DNA of 64,000 nucleotides from Unio delphinus (GCA_029339505.1 JAQISU010000070.1:1917501-1981500); one strand, 5' to 3'. Positions 50,044-62,342 are shown, numbered from the stretch's first letter. Translations and numbers: made by a program. Notes: generated by a model not told the origin, from the sequence alone.

Positions 50044-51381
50044 TTACAACGTGTCTACCCATACCTGTATAAATTCGACATCTTCTATCTCAATATAACC
50101 TCGACTATATAATTCCGCATACAAAAAGGAAATGTTGTCAACATAATTTGAATTTTGTAAGTGTGAAAGAAGATCCGCTAGTCTCTTAACCTTTTGATAA
50201 ATGTCATTTTCTGCATTGAAATCTCCAAGAATGTCATGTACGTTCCTATACTGAGTAACGTAAGGGGGTACAAACGCTAAACGCATGTTTTCTCGATAAA
50301 GAAAAAATTGAGTAAAATAACTACGCCAGATGTCGCTGACACGACCATGGACGCTAATTGGAAGAGCCAAGTATTTGAACGCTGGCTCCATCCAAAGTGT
50401 TGCTTGGGCATTGAATGGTGCATAGACGCCGGCTGGAAGAACAACAGGCAGGTGACTTTCTGTGGTGGCGCCGAAGTTAAACGGAGTATCCCTCGTGAAC
50501 CTGTAAATTGCATCTACATCTGGTTGCAGGTTGGCCAGGGATTGAACAACGCCTACTTTGATAGGTCTACTCGACTGACACAGATTCGGAATAATGTCTT
50601 TATTTCGGATATCCTCCAAAGGAATCCCCCTGGGCCATGTATAAGATTCATTCACACCAAAGTAGGGGTACGGATTAAGAAGGTTGTACTTATATTCCGA
50701 ACAAATGGTCAAGTACTTCCAGTTTTCTTGGAATATATTGGCGTTCACAACTCCAAGGTTATCATCGTCAAAGTCCCATATTAACTTCGCTCCATGGTGA
50801 ATGGCGTATAAATATCCGATATTTTTCCTTCCGAAATGTGCACGGGGAATAAGCGTTGATATCTCAGGGTAGAGAGCATCCTGTTCCTCAAGAGTCAGGA
50901 ACTTAACATTGACAGGACGTTTAATAGCACTTAAATAAATCTCTTTTTTCGGCGTCTTTGTGTCGGCAGCTATAACAAGACACCATGTGCTATCCGCAGC
51001 CAATAACTGCACAGCTGACGATGGACTGTAAATTGTAGTCATCACCGCCCAATGTGTGCAGTTTAGAGTATCATCCTTGACATGAGATATCTGCCTTGGT
51101 CGCGAAATATCCGGTCGTTCTCTAAATATATCTCCTTTGAATACCGGTGCAGAAAGACCGCTAATGAATTTTTGTATAGTAGGCATATGTTTCGTAGACT
51201 TGAAACTACTTCCTGTTATATGTTCACATTTATTTGGGTCGGTCTTAATGTGCCAGTTGTATACTGTATACAATATAGATATCGCATAAAAGACAGCAAT
51301 ACATGTCAGGGCAGATGAATTCCTCATTTTTGTTTCCACGTTCCTAATTGAAGTGACTATGGAGTATAAACAAGTATGCAT
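50044..51381 (-). CDS. STELLO/DUF288-like glycosyltransferase (type II membrane protein)
   Basis: 445 aa in a single exon. A short N-terminal tail precedes one hydrophobic segment (ALTCIAVFYAISILYTVY, residues ~24-41), giving a type II Golgi-like topology. The lumenal part has WAVMTTIYSPSSAV and ADSTWCLVIAADTKTP near the start, then YLYAIHHGAKLIWDFDDDN with the metal-binding-type acidic cluster, as in DUF288/STELLO proteins. Plant STELLOs are larger and assist cellulose synthase in the Golgi; the animal members' substrate is unknown to me. An internal Met (MRNSSALT, ATG at 51327) directly before the hydrophobic segment is an alternative start. The lack of introns could mean a retrocopy or a naturally intronless family. 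Confidence 0.7.
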   Translation of the reverse strand: MHTCLYSIVTSIRNVETKMRNSSALTCIAVFYAISILYTVYNWHIKTDPNKCEHITGSSFKSTKHMPTIQKFISGLSAPVFKGDIFRERPDISRPRQISHVKDDTLNCTHWAVMTTIYSPSSAVQLLAADSTWCLVIAADTKTPKKEIYLSAIKRPVNVKFLTLEEQDALYPEISTLIPRAHFGRKNIGYLYAIHHGAKLIWDFDDDNLGVVNANIFQENWKYLTICSEYKYNLLNPYPYFGVNESYTWPRGIPLEDIRNKDIIPNLCQSSRPIKVGVVQSLANLQPDVDAIYRFTRDTPFNFGATTESHLPVVLPAGVYAPFNAQATLWMEPAFKYLALPISVHGRVSDIWRSYFTQFFLYRENMRLAFVPPYVTQYRNVHDILGDFNAENDIYQKVKRLADLLSHLQNSNYVDNISFLYAELYSRGYIEIEDVEFIQVWVDTL

Positions 51382-53574
51382 CCACTTCGCTTTACTCTGT
51401 GCCTAGTGATATCGCGGGCTTGCTAATTTATTGTGTGGAACGCTATTTTGACGTGTATCCAACCGGTAAGTAACTTTAATATTGTTATTACCACTGATCG
51501 TGCGCGATATTCTCCCGTGAATCAAAATTTCTAGTCTGGTTCCCTGACCGCTCTCCACTCCGTTACTCTTCGTTATGAGGGTCAGGTAACAGCCTCATCC
51601 ATGTTGAAATTGCGCAATGTTCATGGAAGGTAAACACGCATTTTGATCAGCATGGTTCACAACATGAAATATTATTGTATAGAAGTGTTGAAAAGTGTGT
51701 CCTATGTGGGGAAATGATGCACTACGATGAGTTCTACTTGTTTGTATTCTTTAAAATCTGTGTTAATATCTTAACACTAGTTAATATCTTGTGTAAGAAT
51801 GTTCTCTAGCTAAATATAGTAATGGTGCATTTCAAAGCTTTTAAACTAGCATGTTATATTCAAACATGAATTATTATTAATAGTGAATAAAAGGGTTTCA
51901 CTAATGACCCTTCAAACTATCAATCAGTTATATTCAAATAATTTTAAATTGAGGTACATAACTTTCATCATCAGATGACTTGCAAATAAGAATAAGTGGG
52001 GGAATATTTAGGCATTATTAAAATCAGGCTCAAGATGATATCTAACCCAATAATAAATGAAAGATAAAATGTGCACAATTCATATTTCAGACTTTCATGG
52101 GCAAGTTATACCTTCATCTCTGATTTTTGATAATTACAAATGATTTGTAACTGTCAAGTGTGCAAAACACCTATTTGTAATAAAAGAAAATCAAAATGTG
52201 TAAAATGAACAAAAGAGTACAGTATAATTCTACTATATAAGACAGTATTGATACCCATGCATTTTACACAGTTGCTTATATGACATCAACACATAAGTTA
52301 TGAATGCTGATCTACATAATTTCAATGATCAAACATAGACAACCATTTTGAGAACATGAAATGACTTGGAATATCATATTTCCATCCAGTAATTGGCAGC
52401 TTTGGAGGAAAATGGGGAGGGGAGACCCAGTCTGCAGACATGCATCCTGAATGAACATGTAACAGCTGACAGAACTTCAAAGTTCAACCTCATTCTGCAC
52501 AACAACCCAACATATTAATCGTGCATTTGTCAAAACTTGTCCTGGACGTGTTAATGTTATCAAAACCCTGGTGATAATTTAATAATCACGGATGTCTTAA
52601 GGCCTGATCCTATTTCAAGCTATAGAAATGTACTATTGCAAAAAATAAATCAGTATAAAAAGACTAAGCCGCGCCTAGCTATGTACAGGATCGAGTAAAA
52701 TGGTTTTTTCCCCCCACCCCACCTACGCGTGATCTGTAAATTAAAATGCTGCACAAAGTTCTACGACGACTTGACACAGATTTTAAAGAATACAAACAAC
52801 AAAACACACAACAAAAAGTCACGTTAGGGTTTTGCAATCAGCTCATGCCTACACAGGCATTTTGCACCTTGTATGCATACTGCTACACCTAGAACCATGA
52901 AACGTGCTTATGGGATACATCCATCACTTAAAAGGTCACTGTGGCCCATATTTCATGCTTAACCGACTTTAGTTTAATTGTGTTTATTTCTTAAACATTT
53001 TTCATGTTAGACTTATTGCACTCTGAATGAATGCATCTCTGATAGTGCAACACTATTCCGACAAAAGAAGTTCACTATATGACATACATTTCAGATTTAT
53101 AGGATGCATGAAGAGAAGTGTCACGAATCTTTTTATTTTGTCTACATCGGAACATTAGTGGTGTGTTCGATAGATCTAATAGCCGCATAAACATTTTAAA
53201 ATGCCATAATAATGTTCCCACGTAAGTTTCCGCAATAGGCATGGATACCAGCATGGGGGTGTTGGTGTGTGCCAGGAGATACAAAGGTCCTGGGCTACCT
53301 AAACCACGAATGCAGATGTCTTCGGGCGCCAAGACCCTAATGGGCCTTCATTGTTGCCCTGTTCGCCGTTTACCCTCAGTACGCCACTGGTATGGTCCTT
53401 TAGTTAGCGAGAGAGTTCGTGTGCAACTAGAGACATTGCCTTTGACCTAGTTTCGTCCTTTTTCGGTAAAGAGCGGATGGCCACGTGGTACTGAGCGCAG
53501 GTACGAGAGCTCTAGTGGAATGTTGCCGTTACTCGAGGCAAGCATTCAATTCCCGCTTGCAACAAATTATTAAC
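51382..53574. other. Host intergenic, no gene seen
   Basis: Includes the 5' flank of the glycosyltransferase gene; no clear TATA box or repeat recognised. A (C)n-rich CCCCCCACCCCACC tract lies near 52710. Confidence 0.45.
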
Positions 53575-53860
53575 TGATCTAATGATTTGTTTGAATGATT
53601 AGGATTTTTAACGTAGCTTTAACAATTTTTCAGTCATATCGCTACGATGTCTGCAGTTTATAGTGATGTCTAGCACTGTGGCATCATGCCGTAGACATAT
53701 AGCATGATGTCCCACCCAGTCACATTATCCTGAGACCTTGGCCGACCAGTCCAAACACTAACCTCTTAATGCTGAGCGTCAAGCGAGGTAGTTGTTAGTA
53801 CCATTTGTGTAAGTCTTTGGTGTGACTCAGTCGGGGATCGAACTCACGACCTCATGCACT
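53575..53860 (-). mobile_element. tRNA-derived SINE (inverted copy)
   Basis: Reverse complement of the family at 23645: tail AATCATTCAAACA, body with TAGCGATATGACTGAAA and TGGGACATCATGCTATA, and at the 3' side of the window a tRNA-like head (GACTCAGTCGGGGATCGAAC, box B). The head is diverged. Confidence 0.75.
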
Positions 53861-53886
53861 TATCTATTGAAATGTATGTATGTATG

Positions 53887-53928
<42 letters not shown>

Positions 53929-54127
53929 ATTTTCTTGAGTGCACGTAAATATGGTGACTTCAAATACATTAGTTATGAAATGATAGAAATTAAAATCCAA
54001 TATAATAATTTTAAACGGCAGAGATAGCCTCAAGGATGTAACACATTGAATGAGCAGGTATCTAACATTTCACAACGTTGCCAAAATCATTGGAAGTAGA
54101 CATAGTAGGTATAGCGACTGAAATAAT
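53861..54127. other. Host intergenic with (ATGT)n(AT)n tract
   Basis: ATGT repeats at ~53870-53886 followed by AT at ~53888-53927; no gene seen. Confidence 0.6.
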
Positions 54128-54517
54128 GTGGATGAGACTGTAAGACAGTTCTTTACACCTGAGGCAGTGAGACAGTTCTTTACACCGGAGACTGTGAGAC
54201 AGTTCTTTACACCTGAGACAGTGAGACAGTTCTTTACACCTGAGACAGTGAGACAGTTCTTTACACCTGAGACTGTGAGACAGTTCTTTACACCTGAGAC
54301 AGTGAGACAGTTCTTTGCACCTGAGACTGTGAGACAGTTCTTTACACCTGAGACAGTGAGACAGTTCTTTACACCTGAGACAGTGAGACAGTTCTTTACA
54401 CCTGAGACTGTGAGACAGTTCTTTACACCTGAGACAGTGAGACAGTTCTTTACACCTGAGACAGTGAGACAGTTCTTTACACTTGAGACAGTGAGACAGT
54501 TCTTTACACCTAACATA
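54128..54517. repeat. 27-bp minisatellite, ~14 units
   Basis: The unit is GAGACAGTGAGACAGTTC + TTTACACCT, with A/T variants (GACTGTGAGA). The 27-bp period keeps three frames open (ETVRQFFTP on plus). No flanking coding sequence supports a gene. Confidence 0.92.
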
Positions 54518-54666
54518 AATAACACTGCTGCTGAACATTGTTCCCAGACTGAAAAATCGCATCCCAAATAAAGCAGGAGTAGAGGAGACTATCGATAGCG
54601 GAAAATGCCAAATTTGATGCACTTCTTTTGTTTTTATTTTGGCTTCCACAGCTAGGGGCATCTGTT

Positions 54667-54715
<49 letters not shown>

Positions 54716-55014
54716 CATTAGGATGAAATTCCAAAGTTGGTCTTCCCACCACTTACCCCAACAGCTCTCCATACTATCAGTCCTGAAATATTATGAGGTA
54801 CTGGGAGAAATGTAAACGTATGGCAATAAATATACTGCAAACAATCCACCCCATTTATCGCGTAAAATGCCACCTAACGGCATAGAGCAAGATCTGCCAA
54901 CGCATAATGCAAAGTCAGATCTGGGTCTAGGCTTTCCGCAGTTGGCTGTAACTTGCACACATGTTGAATATGGTGATTAGCAGCTAAAATGTCTGAATCT
55001 GTACAGGTGTGTAT
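54518..55014. other. Host intergenic with (AT)n
   Basis: (AT)n at ~54670-54714; otherwise unique sequence. Confidence 0.55.
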
Positions 55015-55115
55015 TTGGGTCCGTGAGTGGCCAAGTGGTCTAAAGCGTTCTCCGTTACGGATCACTGCCATCTCACCTCTGCGTGGGTTTGAGTCTAAGA
55101 TTCGGCTAATGTAGT
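55015..55115 (+). mobile_element. tRNA-like SINE fragment at the insertion site of C
   Basis: GTGAGTGGCCAAGTGGTC (box A) and GGGTTTGAGTC (box B) as in the 47805-47900 repeat. Element C begins 7 bp after it, so C inserted in or beside this SINE. Confidence 0.6.
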
Positions 55116-55122
55116 TATGTGA

Positions 55123-55402
55123 AGCAGCAGAAGGGGCGAATCAGACAACATTTTTAGACAAGTTTTCACTGAAATCACGCTTAAAAACAATGAAACCAAT
55201 GACATCAGGCCCCAATGTGTGTGTGAATCTGATATCGTTTCATGGATTAGGTCCCAAAAAAAAATATGAAAAAATCAATAAAATTAATGAAATCCTCCAT
55301 CGATTTTTTGGGAAAAAGAGACTACAACGTCGTTGTCACTCACTAGAACTTTCAGTTGGGGTTAACCGAATATTTGATCCAGTCCGATACGATATCGTGT
55401 TC
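55123..55402. repeat. Left terminal repeat of C
   Basis: It matches the B terminus from AGCAGCAG through the ATPase end. The inner inverted CTGCTGCT motif present in A and B has been replaced here (TAGAACTTTCAGTT). Confidence 0.8.
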
Positions 55403-56021
55403 GAGGGTCATGTAAATTTATTGTTACAAATCCGTGTGGGGTAGACTGAGCATGACTAAAGAAATTTCTAAATTGATTGAAGTCCATATCAGAACACCAT
55501 GTCTGCCAAATATTTCGTAGCGTATGTGTATCAACGCCGTTGAATACAGCAAGCATATTACAGTTATCTCTAATCACTTTTGGAATCTGAGTGTAGCGTT
55601 GAGTGACATAGATCACGTCCGTGTTTTTATGCCTGCCTCGGGAAAATATTCTAGCAGGATTTTATTGTTTATCTAACATGACATCGTCGTATACAACTAA
55701 ATTGTTGATACTTCCATCGAGGTCATTCACGGATGGCGCCTCGTCAATATCGGTTATAAATTCAATAACATCCTCGCCAGCAATCTCTGAAGCGTTTTCA
55801 TTAAAATCTTTTAGCACTTCATAGCAACGTTGGTCGTCTACGCTAGGGGCAATTAAATACAACTTATCCCACTTCATCCATCTCATTATTAAATTGAGCA
55901 ACAATTGCGTCTTGCCGGATCCAGATGGCCCGATTATAATTGCGCGGATAGAGTTTGGTAGCGCTGCATGATGCTTCACTGGTTCTCCTGTTTGAGTCGC
56001 TGAAAAATCAATTATATTCAT
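55362..56021 (-). pseudogene. Genome-packaging ATPase with premature stop
   Basis: Same frame as B throughout, with GPSGSGKT and YDDVM present, but the lysine codon after MLDKQ is TAA (near 55660), just behind Walker B. The remaining frame (RIFSRGRHK ... DQIFG) is open to 55362. Confidence 0.85.
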
Positions 56022-56038
56022 ATCTCTATACATAAATT

Positions 56039-56568
56039 ATGGATCTATATTGCGTGAAGTGTAAGGCGCGTACTGGCACAGATGACTTGACGACGATTAC
56101 AACTAAAAATAACCGATCAGCGCTTTCTGGTAAATGCGTACAGTGTAGTACAAAGAAATTTAGATTTGTTTCTAAACCCAAGGAACCCAAGGAACCTTTA
56201 AAAAAAAACGAGGAGGTGATATCGCTGCCAAATTAGCAAAACTCCCTGGAACCCCATGGGCAAAATACCCCGGAGAAAAACACCTTCCAGGGTATAGTTA
56301 TTGTGGACCGGGAACAAGACTTGATATCAGACTCAATGATCAAAATCAGCCCCGACCCGGTGAGGAACCAATAAACGCTATTGATAAGGCCTGTCACCTT
56401 CATGATGTTGCTTATAAAAGCAGCAATTTGCAACACAGGCATCTAGCAGATGTGAAATTAATTCATGCGTTGAATGCCATTCCTGATAAATCTTTCAAAG
56501 AAAAATTGGCTTCATTTTTGATAAAATCGGCTATGAAAAGTAAATTGATGTTAGGTGCTGGTAATTAA
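56039..56568 (+). CDS. Zinc-ribbon + PLA2-like protein, -1 frameshift junction, C
   Basis: The zero frame 56039-56236 (zinc ribbon) and the -1 frame to 56568 (PLA2: YCGPGT, HLHDVAY) are essentially identical to B. The heptamer A-AAA-AAC is at 56203-56209 in phase. The integrase ATG is 7 bp downstream of the stop. Confidence 0.75.
56203..56209 (+). promoter_or_regulatory. -1 frameshift heptamer A-AAA-AAC
   Basis: Third codon position start, A9 run 56200-56208, identical to B. Confidence 0.68.
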
Positions 56569-56575
56569 TAACAAC

Positions 56576-57520
56576 ATGGAATCTATTTATTATTCCCCAA
56601 GAGGATACTGGAAGGGTAACGCTGCAATCAGTAAACTCGCTAGCGCCGCAAAAGTGAAAAAAACCACTGCGGCTCATTGGTTATCCAAACAGGCACTATG
56701 GCAAATTTATCTACCACCGCCTAAACAAATTCAATTCTCGCATTTTGATGTGACCTTTCCTAATGAAGTTCATCAGGCTGATCTATTATTTCTGCCACAT
56801 GATCGTGGTTACAAATATGCGTTAACTGTAGTTGATATTGCAAGTCGATACAAAGAAGCAGAACCGTTAAAAACAAAATCAGCCACTGAAGTCGCTTCTG
56901 CATTTGAAAGGATTTATCGAAGGAGCCCTCTGCACTGGCCAAATCTGTTACAAGTTGACGCGGGCAAGGAATTTCAGGGTGCAGTGTTATCTACAATGAA
57001 ATATCACAATGTCGCTATCAGACGAGGGCATACTGCACTGCATCGTGATCAGGCCATTGTAGAACGATTTAATCGGATTCTTGCTGAGCGGTTATTTGGA
57101 TATCAATATGCAAAAGAATTCATCCAAGAAAAAAGATCCCGTGAATGGGTTAAGAGATTACCAGGTGTAGTTACCGCACTGAATAACGAGATTACTAGAA
57201 CCATCAACATGAAACCTATCAACGCGATTAAAAAGAAGTCGATACCTGAAAAACCAGAAAAAGATTTCAAAGAACCAATTTTTGGTAGTAATGTCATTGT
57301 GAGGTATTTATATGAACCAGGAGAGCTTGAGGGTGGTACAAAAAGGGCTACTGATCCTATTTGGAGCGTCACTACGCATAAGATATCTAGTATAACACGA
57401 TCTACGGGTAGACTTCCAATCTATAAACTGGATTCAACTGCCCCTCAGCGTGGGTTTACTAGACAACAACTACAAGTAATTCCTGACGATACTCAATTAC
57501 CACCGCATGGTCTTAACTAG
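56576..57520 (+). CDS. DDE integrase, C
   Basis: 314 aa, intact, differing from B at few residues. D in HQADLLF, D in QVDAGKEF (Pro to Ala next to the second Asp), E in AIVERFN. Possibly active. Confidence 0.9.
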   Translation: MESIYYSPRGYWKGNAAISKLASAAKVKKTTAAHWLSKQALWQIYLPPPKQIQFSHFDVTFPNEVHQADLLFLPHDRGYKYALTVVDIASRYKEAEPLKTKSATEVASAFERIYRRSPLHWPNLLQVDAGKEFQGAVLSTMKYHNVAIRRGHTALHRDQAIVERFNRILAERLFGYQYAKEFIQEKRSREWVKRLPGVVTALNNEITRTINMKPINAIKKKSIPEKPEKDFKEPIFGSNVIVRYLYEPGELEGGTKRATDPIWSVTTHKISSITRSTGRLPIYKLDSTAPQRGFTRQQLQVIPDDTQLPPHGLN

Positions 57521-57725
57521 CACCCTTGCGTCTATTGCACTCAAGACAAGTCAACATCACATTATTTCTGACATGACCGAGATTGTTATTTTTTCTGTCA
57601 ACGGTGAATTGGCGAGGATCCTTATCCGAATACTGCCAACGCATTATACAATTGCAACTCGCGCAGTGATTATTCTGTTGTTTCTTCAAAGTGATTATTA
57701 ATTCAGCATCAATATCAAATTCTCG
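57513..57725 (-). CDS. HNH endonuclease domain, C
   Basis: Same domain as in A and B. Here the preceding A-run is A9, so the last residues of the polymerase tail (LSGYKQQDKKK) are in frame with HNH; a one-base insertion in an earlier A-run (A7 near 57760) separates both from the polymerase frame, so HNH remains +1 to the polymerase. Confidence 0.55.
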   Translation of the reverse strand, partial: REFDIDAELIITLKKQQNNHCASCNCIMRWQYSDKDPRQFTVDRKNNNLGHVRNNVMLTCLECNRRKGAS

Positions 57726-60700
57726 TTTTTTTTTGTCCTGTTGTTTGTAACCGGAGAGTTTTTTTATCAATAATATCATTATCGTCACCAATGATTTCAT
57801 CATCGCCAATGATTTCATCATCGAAGACAATTCTTCGAAGTTGATTTATTTTTCGTACTCTGGATACTGAAAGATAGACTAAATTCGACCATTCTATGCG
57901 ATTATCTACCATCCAAACAATTGTATCCGATATAGTCAATCCCTGTGAAGAATGTATCGTCGCTGCGTATCCTAGCGTCCATGGGGATTTATTAGCACGC
58001 AATGCATCTTCAACGACATTGATATCAACCAGCACAATATCATTTAATACGAGAATTTGTTTTTAACTCTGTCCTGGAATATCAACTTCAATATTCTGTT
58101 TTCGCGTATCCGATGGCCTATAACATAACGGTACTGGAAGTGTTGCAAATTTTTGTTTATGCAATTCAAATAACTTCATCTGAAGTGTGTCCCTGACTAT
58201 TTTTCTACTTGCAATGATTAAATCATTTGGTCTCCACGCTTCCCAAAACTCATTCATGGGAGTTTCCGAAATTATTTCACGGGTTATTTCACACTGGATT
58301 CTATCCGGTTGTAATCTAATTAGTTTCTTCAATTCTTTTAATTCATTATCAAGTGATCTATGATCAGTATCAATTTCTTCATAATAGTCTACAAAACCCT
58401 TTAGCCATTCATGGGGAGATGCACCGACAAATGGTGGTGGTTGCCCGTGATCACCGCACATGACGATTTTTGTATTCTTCAATAACAACCACTCAAGAAA
58501 TATTTTTAAGACATCTTCTGACACTGTGTCTATTTCATCCCAAATCATGATTTCAGGAATAAATTTCTCTCCCATGCGCTCAGGAGTCCATTTATCTCCC
58601 TTCCATCGGAAAAAGCTGTGATAAGTGCAGGCATTTACCCCTCTCTGTATCATTTCTCTTGCAAGTCTATGAGTTGGTGTTAGCACAATAATGTTAGAAA
58701 CGCTAGCGTTTCCACGACGGAATAACTCAATTGCCCGGGTTGTTTTTCCTGACCCACCACAGCCGTTTAAATAAACTGTTTTATACAGGCATATTAGATC
58801 AGAAATCGGTGGTGCACTAGAAAATTCTGAACACTGATTGCTTTCTAAGTAATTATTTTCAATGGTAACATCTGCTGATGGAATATAATCATGAATCATT
58901 TCTTTCTTAATTCTCCATGATCCCCATTTCTCGTTGCCAGTAGCCTTAAAATCAGCCATTTTGCTATTTATGTAAAATGAATCAGTAGCAACTCTAACTG
59001 CGGTGGTAGGAAATCTATTGATCATTGAAAACAGATTGATAGAAGCATAACCGAGCATAGAAGCTCTCAAATGTGTGTACTGCGGATGGTATCCATCATT
59101 GTAGGTAACAATTGTACCCAATTTGGTTCCATCGGACAGAAATGCGTCCTTACGATTGACATATAGGCCCCTATTCGTTAGATCCGCGATTACAAAATCG
59201 TATTCAGCGTTGTCTATAATCAATCGTGAAGAATATTTCGTATTATCATCTTTGCCACCTTGGGTAAATTTACCGATTATTCTTCGTCCAAGATTTTTTG
59301 CTTCATTGTTTCTGATTTCAAATAACTGTTGGGACCAATCCATGATTTGTTGTTCATTAAAATCAGGAAACAGTTTTCGCTCTTCGCTAATTATTTTTTC
59401 TAGATCAGGTTGTGGTAACCAGACTGATTTCTGTGCTCGATAGGATATAATTGCTTCACTGACAATTAATGATTTTAACATCTTACAATCAAGCATATAC
59501 CGTAATAACACTATTGGCATCCAGTGTTTTTCAGACATGTGTTTACCAATCCAAAGATAACTACACGGATGAAGTCCTTCAGCCATTTCAAATGATACTA
59601 CACAAGCGAATCCGGTTAAATCAAAATCAGGAAGTGGTCCATTAATAGCAACACGGGTCATTTCGTGTGTGGGGTGTCCAAATCGTTTGAAATATTTCTC
59701 ACACTCTCCATACCCAAGAAAACTTCCTGGATAACACGCAATCATATCAACTGAAATAACGGTATCAGCGGTGTATTTTGTGTTCCATAATCCGCCGTGG
59801 CTGTATTCAAGACAGGACAATTTGACATCTGATAAGAACTCACTTCGTGTTGGTTTCCACGCGTTTTTCTTTCTAGCAAAATGTGCTGCAATGGATGGTA
59901 CTGTGAAACAGTTTGCTACTAATTGATCTTCGATTTCCCCCTCAGAAAACTCACTAGCTAGTTGCTTCATTTGATTCTGCAGCTCTTCAGTACGGTATAA
60001 TTCTCCGTTAGGCCTTACAAACTGATCAAATCTACATTCTTCGTCTGAATTACTATGAAATAGCCACATTGACACGGGATCGTTTTTACTCAAATGGTAA
60101 ATAGCATCAAATAATTTCTGCTCTGAAAAAAACTCTTCGGTTTGGAGTAGATATTTTACGGTTCTATCCCGTGGGAATATTGTTACTGCAGATGACCACG
60201 CGTGTGTGTTATGATCAATAATTTCAATGGGGGTTCCCTGTGATTTATATTTCGATTCGTATAATACTTCTCCGGTGATTGTCCTTACCGATATTGGAAA
60301 TCTTAATGATTTTTCTAATTTAATTATATCCTGAATTGTTGCCCCATGCTCTTTTACCGTGAACTCCCACTCGGTTATTTTTTTTCGTCTTAGATCAGTT
60401 AGTTTATTCCCCCGGGACGCATTTGTGAAGTGTTCTATTATTCGTTCTGCTACACAATTGAGGCCTGTCGAATATTTCATGGGTGCTAGTTTTGAAATAT
60501 CAGGTTTTTCATTGAGCGGATAGATCCCGTAAACAACTGCTGTGACAGGATAAGATCTTTCGTAGTAGGGTTTATCAATTCCAGTCAAAATTCCCGGTTT
60601 GGAATCCTGGTTCACGGTGACAGTTTTTTTGCCCCTGAGAATGGGTTCAAATTTATCCCTAATGATCCATTTGCCATCCTCACGGATAATGAATTTAATT

Positions 60701-61362
60701 CGGAAAAAATGACTTTTTTCCCCAATACGTGAAATGATCACTGCTGCCTTTTCATCATTAATGGTAGCGTCAACAACACCATCAATTCGAAATGTTGACC
60801 AACAATAAGATGCTCCATCACGCTTGAATTCATTAAAACAGTCTCTGATGGGTTTATCAAGAATTTTATTCTTGGGTGTATTAGAAACTATATCAAGATT
60901 GAATTGAGCATCCTTCCATGGTGATCTCATGTTTCCGTCTCTTGGACGTTTGTTACGTTTTTGGGGTCTATCGATATTAAATCTAGGATTGATTTTCAAT
61001 AATCTCTTAAACTCTTTCATGTTTCCGTCTCTTGGACGTTTGTTACGTTTTTTGGGTCTATCGATATTAAATTTAGGGTTAATTTTTAATAATCTCTTAA
61101 ACTCTTTCATGTTTCCGTCTTTTGGACGTTTGTTTCTGTTTACTACACGTTTTTTGGGTCTATCGAGATTAAATCTAGGATTGATTTTCAATAATCTCTT
61201 AAACTCTTTCATGTTTCCGTCTTTTGGACGTTTGTTTCTGTTTACTACACGTTTTTTGGGTCTATCGAGATTAAATCTAGGATTGATTTTCAATAATCTC
61301 TTGAACTCTCTATCAGCATTGAATTTAGCATTTTTCGAAGTCAATCTCTTGAACTCCTTCAT
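57715..61362 (-). pseudogene. PolB-SF1 helicase with one stop and a 3' frameshift
   Basis: Start MKEFKRLTSKN at TATATAGCATG, four basic repeats, polymerase motifs DMIACYP, GKFTQGG, ATDSFYI, and helicase Walker A and B intact. Codon GAA (as in A) is TAA at 58063-58065, between helicase motif III and motif V; the frame then continues open with HSSQG and VSRVR. A 16-bp palindrome (58697-58712) replaces a few residues behind Walker A. Confidence 0.85.
58697..58712. repeat. GAAACGCTAGCGTTTC palindrome in polymerase-helicase
   Basis: Identical to 6776-6791, also read as NASVS in frame; absent from B and A at this site. Confidence 0.7.
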
Positions 61363-61383
61363 GCTATATATAAAACAGGTGTC

Positions 61384-61446
61384 TAAATGAAAGATTTATG
61401 TATAATCAATCACTGCTAAATGGGCCAGTCATTGAATTAGACAATA
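61384..61446 (+). pseudogene. Deletion scar of the zinc-finger gene
   Basis: The first ~30 bp match the start of the B gene (with the start codon region reading ATAATCAATCACTGC, so ATG is lost) and the last ~25 bp match its end (ATTGAATTAGACAATAG). About 330 bp between are missing. Confidence 0.8.
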
Positions 61447-61458
61447 GTGTAGTATATA

Positions 61459-61950
61459 ATGACCCAAGAATTCAGACTACACCCAGTGATTAAAAATTAC
61501 GAAGCATCCAGTGATGGTACTGTCAGAAACTGTAGACTGAAGAACCCAATTGGGTGGGATAATGGTATGGGGTATTTGGTGTTTAATGTTGGAAGGAAGA
61601 CATTTCGCAATCATCGTTTCGTATTTGAATGTTTTAATGGATTGATCAAAGATGGTTTTGTTATTGATCACATTGATTCTAATCCAAAGAACATTTCTTT
61701 ATCCAATCTGCTAGCTATCACACAGAGTGAGAATTCCAAACGAGGAAGGACTGACACTTGTTCAAATAAAGCGAGACCAGTGAAATCTTTGAATACAACA
61801 ACTAACGAAGAGAAAATATTTCAATCATTATATGAAGCCGGCAAGTATTTCAATATTTGTAGAACTTCAGTACGATTCGTTGCAGAGGGGATAACCAAAA
61901 CGGCTATTTCAAAAAAGACGGGACAAAAAGTTCAATTTAGTTATGTCTAA
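61459..61950 (+). CDS. HNH/NUMOD homing-endonuclease-like protein, C
   Basis: 163 aa, full length, unlike B. YEASSDGTV, RNHRF, VIDHIDSN, C-terminal NUMOD1-like helix-turn-helix. An internal block (residues ~30-50, NPIGWDNGMGYLVF) differs from A and B. Confidence 0.75.
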   Translation: MTQEFRLHPVIKNYEASSDGTVRNCRLKNPIGWDNGMGYLVFNVGRKTFRNHRFVFECFNGLIKDGFVIDHIDSNPKNISLSNLLAITQSENSKRGRTDTCSNKARPVKSLNTTTNEEKIFQSLYEAGKYFNICRTSVRFVAEGITKTAISKKTGQKVQFSYV

Positions 61951-61994
61951 TGCGTCATAATTTCCAATTAGAGATATGTCATTCTTATAGAATA

Positions 61995-62342
61995 ATGAAT
62001 TCTGAAAACATGAATAGCATCATAGTTGAAATAGCAAAATTGAAAAATCAGGATATCAAACTATCAGATGGGTTAAATCCTGATCAAATTGTGTCTGATT
62101 TTCAGGATATAGAATACGGAGTTAGCACTAACAAGTATATGCTACCCAAGAAATATGCACTCATCAAAAGAATTCAGAATTCTATTAAAGACTCTCTTTC
62201 ATTTTCCAGTGACATCAGTGTGTTCGTTCCGTTGTATACTATCGTAGAGGGAATACGAAAAGAATTGGGGTACGAATACGAATTGAAAAAAGAAGTCAAC
62301 TCTAAAATTAGAAACCTACGAGCATTAATTCAAGAAAATTGA
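61995..62342 (+). CDS. Uncharacterised 115-aa element protein, C
   Basis: As 34111 in B but three residues shorter at the C-terminus (ends LIQEN). Start after TATAGAATAATG. Confidence 0.63.
   Translation: MNSENMNSIIVEIAKLKNQDIKLSDGLNPDQIVSDFQDIEYGVSTNKYMLPKKYALIKRIQNSIKDSLSFSSDISVFVPLYTIVEGIRKELGYEYELKKEVNSKIRNLRALIQEN

Noticed and set aside
54062..54661. Open frames of 147-199 aa on both strands
   Set aside because: Produced by the 27-bp minisatellite only.
55621..55824. Plus-strand 67-aa frame in C
   Set aside because: Antisense of the ATPase pseudogene.
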